Assembly: GCA_947246475.1 (NCBI GenBank) | Contig: CAMXSH010000029.1 | Span: 1-32,323 of the forward strand | Direction of reading: 5' to 3' | Length of the DNA: 32,323 nucleotides | Source of the DNA: an uncultured Roseburia sp. | Lineage (GTDB): Bacteria > Bacillota > Clostridia > Lachnospirales > Lachnospiraceae | Shown here: positions 14,534-20,315 of the stretch, piece after piece | How the letters are laid out: every line of letters starts with the position of its first letter | Position numbering within the stretch: the stretch's first letter is position 1 | Translations under genes and position numbers: made by a program | Notes under the pieces: generated by a model | The model's database searches: none | What the model was told of the DNA's origin: nothing | The model's input: the letters and a program-made list of their open reading frames with translations, nothing else

Positions 14534-15802
14534 ATGTCCATGTTAATTTTCCTCATCTCCTCTGCTTTTCAAACATATGAGGTGTATCTGCTCATGCAAT
14601 GTTTCCTCAAAAAGTGCCGGCTTGGGGGTAAAGGAGTGTTGTGTGCCTATGCAGGGCTGTATCTCATGCTGACACTTCCCAATCTGCTTCTGGGCATACC
14701 TATAATGAACCTGGTCTGTTCCTCTGGCGGAGAACTGCTTATCACTCTGATTTACAAAGAGAGCTGGAAAAAGCGGATTTTATCGGGAGTTTTTATTTTT
14801 GTGATTTTTACTCTGGCAGAGTGTGTTGTGGCGCTCCTATCTGGTTATATTAATCTGGACATTTTTTCATCCACAGAGTATTTTTCAGCATTTGGGACGA
14901 TATGCCTTCCAGTGGTGATGTACTTGATCGTGCTTTTTATCCGAAACCTCAAAAATATCCAGGAGGGAGAGGATGTACCAGCTTCCTATTGGATCATTTC
15001 TGTGGCGCTGCCGATTTCATCGGTTTATCTTTTTGTCTTATTTTACCACCAGCCAGGACTAAGGCTCCAGTCAGTGGGAGCCTGCGCCGTTGTGCTCTTT
15101 GCTATCAATATCTTTGTCATTTACCTGTATGACAGACAGCTTCACAGCTTCCGGCTGCAGGTGGAAAAGGATACGCTGGAACTTCAAAACCAGTATCAGA
15201 AAAACCAGCTAGAGCTGATGAATCAGGTGGTGGAACAGATCAGGGAACAAAGACATGATTTTATCAGGCATATTTCCATGATCTCCTATATGAATGAACA
15301 GCATGAGACAGAACGTCTTGCTGCCTATCTGGGAGAGATCCAGGAAAATATCCTGCAGAGTCAGAAATATGCGGATACAGGAAATCCTGTGCTGGACGGA
15401 ATATTGAATTATAAGCTCCAGGAGGCAGTGGCAGCTGATATAACAGTAGATATGAAGCTTAAGGTTCCAGAGGAACTGGAACTGTCTGTCTACGATATGA
15501 ATCTGATCCTGGCAAATCTGATGGATAACAGCATGGAGGCAGTTCATGATATCAAGGAAAAGAGGATTGAGCTGGGAGTCCGTTACATTAGTAAGGGGGA
15601 GAGGGTATTTATCTGGTTCCGAAATCCATATGAGGGAGTGAGGGAGAGTATCGGGGGAAATTTCCGTACTACGAAAGAGGACAAAGACTATCATGGTTAT
15701 GGCCTACGGACGGTAGAGAAAATCGTAAAAAAGTATGGAGGGACATTAGAAATCGGCACAAAAAACGGAATTTTTGAAGTGAGGATTTGCCTTTTTCTGT
15801 AG
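14534..15802 (+). CDS. agrC: GHKL-domain sensor histidine kinase (AgrC-like peptide receptor)
   Basis: A 422-residue kinase starting on the base after the agrA stop. Residues 1-200 hold about six transmembrane helices, the peptide-sensing domain of AgrC. The phospho-acceptor region is EQIREQRHDFIRHI (H241). The HATPase domain follows with NLILANLMDNSMEAV (N332) and YGLRTVEKIVKKYGG near the end. The HDF...N...DN.MEA and G.GL layout is that of the HPK10/AgrC class. It presumably senses the cyclic peptide made from AgrD and phosphorylates AgrA. A terminator-like inverted repeat 59 bases after the stop should end the agrAC transcript. Confidence 0.9.
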   Translation: MSMLIFLISSAFQTYEVYLLMQCFLKKCRLGGKGVLCAYAGLYLMLTLPNLLLGIPIMNLVCSSGGELLITLIYKESWKKRILSGVFIFVIFTLAECVVALLSGYINLDIFSSTEYFSAFGTICLPVVMYLIVLFIRNLKNIQEGEDVPASYWIISVALPISSVYLFVLFYHQPGLRLQSVGACAVVLFAINIFVIYLYDRQLHSFRLQVEKDTLELQNQYQKNQLELMNQVVEQIREQRHDFIRHISMISYMNEQHETERLAAYLGEIQENILQSQKYADTGNPVLDGILNYKLQEAVAADITVDMKLKVPEELELSVYDMNLILANLMDNSMEAVHDIKEKRIELGVRYISKGERVFIWFRNPYEGVRESIGGNFRTTKEDKDYHGYGLRTVEKIVKKYGGTLEIGTKNGIFEVRICLFL

Positions 15803-15808
15803 GACATG

Positions 15809-15877
15809 GTGTCGTTCGTCGCAAGTTTGTGTCGTTCACGCCAAAACGCCCAAAACCGCGAAAAGATGTGATATAAT
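15809..15877 (+). promoter_or_regulatory. agrDB promoter with paired LytTR (AgrA) direct repeats
   Basis: GTGTCGTTC occurs at 15809-15817 and 15829-15837, 20 bases apart (about two helical turns). TATAAT at 15872-15877 is a consensus -10, but the matching -35 position (~15849-15854) is non-consensus. The repeats would centre near -71 and -51 from a start at ~15884, a typical place for LytTR activators such as AgrA. Functionally inferred; repeats and -10 are seen directly. Confidence 0.65.
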
Positions 15878-15899
15878 TGACTTATATCACATCTTTTTT
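15861..15899 (+). terminator. Perfect 16-bp inverted repeat overlapping the agrD promoter
   Basis: AAAAGATGTGATATAA (15861-15876) and TTATATCACATCTTTT (15882-15897) are perfectly complementary around the 5-base loop TTGAC, with a T-run at 15894-15899. A transcript from agrAC would form the whole hairpin and could terminate. A transcript from the TATAAT at 15872-15877 would begin inside it and carry only the right arm. Confidence 0.7.
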
Positions 15900-15912
15900 A
15901 GGAGGAAAGACT

Positions 15913-16056
15913 ATGAAGATTACAAAGAAAAAATTGGCAGCAAAAGTAGCAGGACTTTCGATGAAAGTTACTTCAGGTGCAGTTAATTCTGCATGTCAGT
16001 TTTTGATGCATCAGCCGGAGCTGCCGAAAGGGGCAGATCGGCTCCGCAGGAGATAA
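15913..16056 (+). CDS. agrD: AgrD-like cyclic lactone autoinducer peptide precursor (47 aa)
   Basis: A 47-codon gene with GGAGG at 15901-15905, seven bases before ATG 15913. It has an amphipathic basic leader (KKKLAAKVAGLSMKVTSGA), then the core NSACQFLM and a C-terminal tail HQPELPKGADRLRRR. This matches the AgrD pattern: a Cys followed four residues later by a hydrophobic residue, then a charged tail with P-E-x-P. The likely thiolactone ring is C28-Q-F-L-M32, the same ring size as the CDFIM ring of S. aureus AgrD-I. The tail would be removed by AgrB cutting after M32; the exact N-terminal end is unknown. It is followed three bases later by agrB, whose ribosome site (AGGAGA) lies in the last agrD codons. 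Confidence 0.92.
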   Translation: MKITKKKLAAKVAGLSMKVTSGAVNSACQFLMHQPELPKGADRLRRR

Positions 16057-16059
16057 GCG

Positions 16060-16650
16060 GTGCTGGAAAGATTTGCCGGATGGCTGGTGGGCAGGATGCT
16101 CGCCAGCCAGGCATTTCCCAAAGAAGATGAAGAGCTGGTGTCCTTTGGTATCATTCAGGGGCTCCGCACATTAATAGAGATCATTCTTTTGTTATGTACA
16201 GCCCTGTTTATGGACTTGTTCTGGCAGGGAGTGATGATCCTTATGACGTTTATGCCTCTGCGTATCTATGCCGGCGGCTACCATGCCAGGACGCCGATGC
16301 AGTGCGCGGTTAAGACCTGGCTTTTATTTTTGGGAATTTTACTATTGTACAAATTTGCTCCTGGTTTGGTATGGACACAGATTCTTCTTTTAGCCATCAC
16401 GGGACTGAGCCTGTGGGGATTCGCTCCGGTGGAACATGAAAACAAACCTCTGGAGGAGTATGAGATCATCAAATATAGAAAACTGTCCTTTGGTATATAT
16501 GGGGCAGAGACGTTCCTTTTTGTGCTGCTTCGGTTGCTGGAAGCTGTGGGAGCGGCCAGATGCATCGTGCTGGGTATGGGGATGATGCTGGTGGTCATGT
16601 GGATCGGAGTGGGAGTGAACAGGGGGCAGGGAAAAACAAAAGGAGGATAA
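16060..16650 (+). CDS. agrB: AgrB-like accessory gene regulator (AgrD-processing membrane protease)
   Basis: A 196-residue integral membrane cysteine endopeptidase that starts with GTG at 16060, three bases after agrD, with AGGAGA at 16048-16053. The signature is RIYAGGYHARTPMQC: catalytic H75 and C82 have the same seven-residue spacing as H77/C84 of S. aureus AgrB. About five or six hydrophobic segments surround it. AgrB removes the AgrD C-terminal tail and makes the thiolactone. The length is normal for the family (~190). The next gene starts 14 bases downstream and is probably in the same transcript. Confidence 0.95.
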   Translation: MLERFAGWLVGRMLASQAFPKEDEELVSFGIIQGLRTLIEIILLLCTALFMDLFWQGVMILMTFMPLRIYAGGYHARTPMQCAVKTWLLFLGILLLYKFAPGLVWTQILLLAITGLSLWGFAPVEHENKPLEEYEIIKYRKLSFGIYGAETFLFVLLRLLEAVGAARCIVLGMGMMLVVMWIGVGVNRGQGKTKGG

Positions 16651-16664
16651 GGAGGAAAGTTGTT

Positions 16665-17384
16665 TTGAAAAAAAAGAAAATTATATCTATGTTACTTTTA
16701 TTGGGGGTTTTGTTATCAGAAGTTCCATATGCCCAGATCTCAGCTGCAAAGAATAAAAAGGCAGAGATCTACCGTTTGGATTATTATGCCATACAGAGCA
16801 AAAAACAATATACTATACGGGATGTTATAAATATTAAACGAAAACCGGATTCATACGATAAGGCAAAAAAGAAGAAATTTACGGATTCCAGGATCAAGTG
16901 GAGATCAAGTAGTAAACAAATAAAAATTAAAAAAAATAGATTTACTGTAAAAAAGTCAGGAATGTATGAACTAACAGGTAAGTTGAAGGGGAAGAAAAAA
17001 GATTCTGAATTTACTATTGTCTTACGTGTTTATGATAAATTACCAGGAGAAATTCCGAATGATGTCAGTAAAATTACCATTAGCAGATTTGGGAATTCCA
17101 TTGATATAACAGACCTCCAGGAAGTAAGCCTTTTACGACAGAGATTTAGTTTGGCCAGGTATCGTCTAGATTTAAATCTATCAAATCGTATGTATTGCGG
17201 CGGGGAGTTTAGCATTAAGGCTTATTCTTCTGAAGAGGAAGTAGTTTATAGTTTTATAATAATGGACTCAAGTTTGATCAGCACCTCAGGCGGGTCATAT
17301 CGCTCAACTGGAATTAATACCACAAAAGAATATGTAGAAGAACTCTACAATAAGTATTATGTCCCGGAAGCGAAAGAGAGATGA
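16665..17384 (+). CDS. Exported protein of unknown function, co-transcribed with agrDB
   Basis: The start is taken as TTG 16665, nine bases after GGAGG (16651-16655). This gives a 239-residue protein that begins with a clear signal peptide (KKKKIISMLLLLGVLLSEVP, cleavage near AQISAA-K). The same frame is open further upstream inside agrB, but that would hide the signal peptide. The mature protein is very lysine-rich at first (VINIKRKPDSYDKAKKKKFT) with an Ig-like/BIG2-like strand pattern (IKWRSSSKQIKIKKNRFTVK, then GMYELTGKLKG). A second segment follows with RFGNSIDITDLQEV and GGEFSIKAYSSEE. I do not recognise a named family. The gene is visibly AT-richer than its neighbours. Its place in the agr operon suggests an Agr-controlled secreted factor or an accessory to the peptide system. 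Confidence 0.75.
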   Translation: MKKKKIISMLLLLGVLLSEVPYAQISAAKNKKAEIYRLDYYAIQSKKQYTIRDVINIKRKPDSYDKAKKKKFTDSRIKWRSSSKQIKIKKNRFTVKKSGMYELTGKLKGKKKDSEFTIVLRVYDKLPGEIPNDVSKITISRFGNSIDITDLQEVSLLRQRFSLARYRLDLNLSNRMYCGGEFSIKAYSSEEEVVYSFIIMDSSLISTSGGSYRSTGINTTKEYVEELYNKYYVPEAKER

Positions 17385-17440
17385 GTGAAAGAGAAACGGA
17401 AGGTGACAGGATGGAAAATTTACGGTATTAAGCTAGAGGA

Positions 17441-17464
17441 CGGAGCACACAGACTGTGGCTCCG
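17441..17464. terminator. GC-rich stem-loop between convergent genes (possible terminator)
   Basis: CGGAGC (17441-17446) pairs with GCTCCG (17459-17464), and CACA with TGTG inside after one bulged A, around loop GAC. It lies between the convergent exported-protein gene and the hemerythrin-receiver gene. The following T-run is weak (CCCCCGGTTTGTT), so this is only a possible terminator for the agr operon. Confidence 0.4.
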
Positions 17465-17503
17465 CCCCCGGTTTGTTAAGATTTTAAATCCGTTATGTAA
17501 ATC

Positions 17504-18853
17504 CTATTTCTTTTTCTTTTCAAAGAAAGCATCAATATTTTCCTTTATCGCTGCGGGTTCCAGATTTTTCAAAAGATACCCGGCAGGTTTCAGGGACTTA
17601 ACTTTTTGTACGCTTTCCGGGTCGCTTCTTCCAGTCAGGAAAATGACGGGTATATCTGCAAGGGCCTGGTCGGAACGGATCATTTCAAGAGTCTGCCTTC
17701 CGTCGCACACTGGCATCTCATAGTCTAAAAGAACCAGGTCCGGTTTATTTAACGTAATGCACCGGATCGCGGCGATACTGGATTCTGCCAGCGTAATATC
17801 ATAATCCTCACATAACAGCTTGCCCATATGCTGCCGCACCGTCATGGAATCGTCAACTACAAGGACTCTTGGTTTATTGCCTGCGGTCTCCCGCTTTTTC
17901 AGGTATTCTTTAACTTCATCCATTGCATTATCCGCTTCAATCGGAGTGCCGATGTTGCTTTCCAGGAGATGGGGAGCAGTGGCGCAGTAGGCAAAATAAC
18001 CGCTTCCTGTGTTAAACAAGAGGCTGAGGTGTGGATTTTCTCTCGTGAAGGCTTTTTGAAACTGATCATAAGCCAGAAGATTTTCTGTCTTCAGCTCATA
18101 TGTTTCCTCTGTGGGAAATTGTTCCATAACACGCTTTACAAATTGTCTGGCGGTGTACCGGGCGGCATGGACCAGCATATTATCCAGCTTGTTTGTTTTG
18201 ATGCCTATAATTTTACCCACCGTATTGATTAGAAGATTTTCTTCAAAGACCAGAATAACTTCCTGTTTCTTATCGTTTTTGGGGGTTCCATAGATCAGAC
18301 GGTAATATACCCCGTTTCCAAACTTTTCCCCATTGTAAGCGTCGCTGACCAGATGGGATTCCAGCTGAAACATATCAAACAGAAGCTGCTTGATCACTTT
18401 CTTCATAGCTGTAAGATTTTCACTTGGCAGAAGGTTTGGCTTTTTTTTCATCTGCTTACCTGTGATGGCCATATCTTCTGTCAGGGTATGGCCGATCAGC
18501 CAGCCGGCGCAGACGCCCAGAAAATGCTCCACGGAGTCAGGGGAGTAGGCTGACTGTTCCATTTCCTGTTCCAGTGCGGGAAGCGTATTTTCACGGAATC
18601 CTTTATGAAGATGCCTGTGCTGTTCCAATCCTTCGTAATTGATAGAAGCCATATACGCTTCTTCGTCTGCAAAATGGCTGACAGCATGTTTTTTGAAAAA
18701 CTTGATACCTTCCCGGCATGCCCACTGACGGGTTGCTTCGTCTTCTTTAAAGGCGAGGAGCTTATTGATTATTTTGAATAGCTTTTGATGTTCTTTATCA
18801 ATAACTTCCACCCCTATTTTGAATTCTTCTTTCCATTCAAATTGGCTGTCCAT
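17504..18853 (-). CDS. Hemerythrin / CheX-like / receiver-domain fusion protein
   Basis: A 449-residue soluble protein with three parts. Residues ~5-133 are a bacteriohemerythrin with di-iron ligand pattern H22, H56 or H60 with E64 (HFADEEAYM), H79 with H83, and HTLTED (H122, D127). Residues ~145-305 (VILVFEENLLINTVGKIIGI, then LDNMLVHAARYTARQFVKRV) resemble CheX/CheC-type phosphatase domains; this part is tentative. Residues ~327-445 are a receiver domain with DD (334-335), phospho-acceptor D377 (LVLLDYEMP), T407 and K429. Hemerythrins bind O2 or NO, so the protein could link oxygen sensing to a phosphorelay. The start ATG 18853 has TAGGAGGA. No partner kinase is adjacent. Confidence 0.88.
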   Translation of the reverse strand: MDSQFEWKEEFKIGVEVIDKEHQKLFKIINKLLAFKEDEATRQWACREGIKFFKKHAVSHFADEEAYMASINYEGLEQHRHLHKGFRENTLPALEQEMEQSAYSPDSVEHFLGVCAGWLIGHTLTEDMAITGKQMKKKPNLLPSENLTAMKKVIKQLLFDMFQLESHLVSDAYNGEKFGNGVYYRLIYGTPKNDKKQEVILVFEENLLINTVGKIIGIKTNKLDNMLVHAARYTARQFVKRVMEQFPTEETYELKTENLLAYDQFQKAFTRENPHLSLLFNTGSGYFAYCATAPHLLESNIGTPIEADNAMDEVKEYLKKRETAGNKPRVLVVDDSMTVRQHMGKLLCEDYDITLAESSIAAIRCITLNKPDLVLLDYEMPVCDGRQTLEMIRSDQALADIPVIFLTGRSDPESVQKVKSLKPAGYLLKNLEPAAIKENIDAFFEKKKK

Positions 18854-18939
18854 TGTAAAATCCTCCTACTACAATATTTTATAAGGGAATATGTATCCCA
18901 TGGTTGGCACCATAGTAGTTCTTGCATATTATTAACTAT

Positions 18940-18969
18940 ATTGTAACTATTCACCCTTGAACAAGTCAA
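18940..18969 (-). promoter_or_regulatory. Promoter of the hemerythrin-receiver gene (minus strand)
   Basis: On the minus strand TTGACT (18969-18964), 18 bases, TACAAT (18945-18940). The leader of about 80 bases contains ATGGT-TGGC-ACCAT (18900-18913), a small inverted repeat. Confidence 0.6.
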
Positions 18970-19018
18970 GCTGTTTTTGGAAAGTTTGATACATTTTGTG
19001 ATGGGAAAATTGGAGGAT

Positions 19019-19190
19019 TGTCGTTTATCGCAATTTTGGTCTGTTGGGGTGAAAAGTCGTTTGGGGTAGAATCTTGTCGAATCAAGGCTGAAACAGGGCA
19101 TTTAAACGCTTGGAAAGAGGTGGAAAAACCGCCGAAAAAACAGGCACGTTGTAACATGCTGCGTCGTTTATGGACATATAGGTCGTTTCA
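19019..19190 (+). promoter_or_regulatory. Cluster of GTCGTT motifs upstream of the XRE pair (candidate LytTR/AgrA sites)
   Basis: The 391-base gap 18854-19244 holds the minus-strand promoter and, on the plus strand, GTCGTTT at 19020, 19056, 19163 and 19182. The stretch 19019-19038 matches 17 of 20 bases of the first agrD-promoter site (15810-15829), and a second GTT follows at the same 20-base spacing (19043-19045). TTGTCGAAT at 19074-19082 contains a Spo0A-box-like TGTCGAA. TGG-TATGAT (19205-19213) is a plausible -10 for the gene at 19245. Which motif is functional is unknown. Confidence 0.4.
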
Positions 19191-19244
19191 GAAAGGTTAT
19201 TTACTGGTATGATGAAATAAAAAGCCAAAGGAGCGATCTAAATT

Positions 19245-19583
19245 ATGAAAAGAAATTCACGGAAGAAAACAGAGATAAATATTCGGATAGGAGGACGTTT
19301 GAAACGGTTTCGCATCAAAAATGGCATATCAGCGGATGAACTGGCAGAAGCCTTTGGAATCGTGAAGGATTCTCTTCTGAGGATTGAAAACGGTTCTACC
19401 GGATTGTCCAGTGAATATGCTTACATTTTGGCAACCAGGTATAACTGTGATATGAACTATTTATTTGGAGGTGTGATTTCAGAAGCGGAGCGCATAAGAG
19501 TACAAAAGGATGTGAGAGAAGAAGACAGCCAATGCATGGCAAGGCTGTTACATTATATTGCGGATCTTGTGGCGGAAAAATAG
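19245..19583 (+). CDS. Small XRE-family helix-turn-helix regulator
   Basis: A 112-residue protein with a basic N-terminus and an XRE helix-turn-helix at ~14-70 (GGRLKRFRIKNGISADELAE, then SLLRIENGSTGLSSEYAYIL, then CDMNYLFGG), followed by a charged helix. ATG 19245 follows AAAGGAGCG. It is closely similar in pattern to the XRE protein at 11971. It heads a likely two-gene operon with the XRE gene at 19615 (31-base gap). The leader carries the GTCGTT motif cluster, so it may be under Agr control. No toxin or phage gene is adjacent, which argues against a simple antitoxin or prophage repressor. Confidence 0.85.
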   Translation: MKRNSRKKTEINIRIGGRLKRFRIKNGISADELAEAFGIVKDSLLRIENGSTGLSSEYAYILATRYNCDMNYLFGGVISEAERIRVQKDVREEDSQCMARLLHYIADLVAEK

Positions 19584-19614
19584 GGATACCATTATTTAAG
19601 GAGACAAATGATTA

Positions 19615-19935
19615 ATGAGAAATGCAGATTATTCAGAAATAGGATTTCGTATCATGCAGCTGAGGAACAAACAGAATATTTCAAGAGAAAGACTTGCAGA
19701 TATGGCAAATATTTCGCAAAAATTTCTATATGAGATAGAATTCGGCAAAAAAGGATTTTCTGTAAGTATCTTAAAAAGTATTGCGGACAGTCTGGAAACC
19801 AGTTGTGAGTACATTGTTCGGGGTGATGATATATATTCCGATACAGAGTTATATAATGCAGTAAGATTGTTTGAAGGCAGAGAAGCAGATAAAGTGGCAG
19901 AAGTACTTAAAGCATTACATGAACTGGTTTGGTAA
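19615..19935 (+). CDS. Small XRE-family helix-turn-helix regulator
   Basis: A 106-residue protein with an XRE helix-turn-helix over residues ~7-66 (GFRIMQLRNKQNISRERLAD, then FLYEIEFGKKGFSVSILKSI, then CEYIVRG) and an acidic C-terminal helix (LFEGREADKVAEVLKALHEL). AAGGAG lies 11 bases before ATG 19615; the ATG at 19608 is in another frame. It probably shares a transcript with the XRE gene at 19245. Its domain is more like canonical phage-type XRE proteins than those of the other two. Confidence 0.85.
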   Translation: MRNADYSEIGFRIMQLRNKQNISRERLADMANISQKFLYEIEFGKKGFSVSILKSIADSLETSCEYIVRGDDIYSDTELYNAVRLFEGREADKVAEVLKALHELVW

Positions 19936-20000
19936 ATGTGTTCAGAATTAATCATTACAGGAGGTGCGTTATTCTGGAAAATAATTCTTTCAATAAGCAC

Positions 20001-20029
20001 TTGATAAAATCAAATAGATTAGGTATACT
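20001..20029 (+). promoter_or_regulatory. Promoter of the 6S RNA
   Basis: TTGATA (20001-20006), 17-base spacer, TATACT (20024-20029). A strong sigma-A-type promoter whose start (~20036) fits the 5' end expected for the 6S RNA. Confidence 0.7.
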
Positions 20030-20035
20030 ATGAGT

Positions 20036-20236
20036 ATGACTTCCTGAGATGTTCGATACTCTTGAATTTTTGAACCTACAATACTTTAAACGGGATTCCT
20101 ATATTTGTGATTGGATGCCAGGCCGTCACTGCCGAACTTGTTCGGTACAATGGAGACATTGCAACGGAAGGCAGAAGACCACGTGCGGTTGCCCACCTAG
20201 CATATGCTAGGAGTCAAAAATCAAGAACCGGCATTT
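20036..20236 (+). ncRNA. ssrS: 6S RNA (SsrS), Firmicutes type; ends approximate
   Basis: The non-coding stretch between the XRE pair and nadE folds like 6S RNA, the RNA polymerase-binding regulator that mimics an open promoter. The closing stem is CTTGAATTTTTGAACCT (20061-20077) against AGGAGTCAAAAATCAAG (20209-20225), paired apart from small bulges. On the 3' side of the expected central bubble, CCTAGC-ATAT-GCTAGG (20196-20211) can form the alternative small hairpin known in 6S RNAs. The GCGGTTGCCCACCTA stretch resembles the conserved 3' part of Clostridia 6S RNAs as I remember them. Apical hairpins CCGAA-CTTG-TTCGG and CAATG-GAGA-CATTG are also present. It has its own promoter. A covariance search would settle it. 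Confidence 0.8.
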
Positions 20237-20262
20237 TGGGGGTTTTACAAAAGATTATATAG

Positions 20263-20290
20263 GGGCAGCGAGCGAATCGCTGTCCTTTTT
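20263..20290 (+). terminator. Intrinsic terminator between 6S RNA and nadE
   Basis: GGGCAGCGA (20263-20271) pairs with TCGCTGTCC (20277-20285; one G-T wobble), loop GCGAA, followed by TTTTT. It ends only 25 bases before the nadE start, so it ends 6S read-through or acts as an attenuator for nadE. Confidence 0.85.
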
Positions 20291-20315
20291 ATAATATGTA
20301 TAAATGGAGGAAGAA

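Noticed and set aside
15877-15882. TTGACT as a -35 element for agrD.
   Set aside because: No -10 lies 16-19 bases downstream (AGGAGG is there instead); TATAAT at 15872 with activator sites fits better.
17385-17723. A 112-codon plus-strand frame starting GTG directly after the exported-protein gene.
   Set aside because: It has no good ribosome site, runs through the stem-loop at 17441-17464, and about two thirds of it is antisense to the conserved receiver domain of the hemerythrin fusion. It has no recognisable domain.
19018-19212. A 64-codon plus-strand frame upstream of the XRE pair.
   Set aside because: Starts with a rare codon without a ribosome site and coincides with the repeat-rich control region; composition does not suggest a protein.
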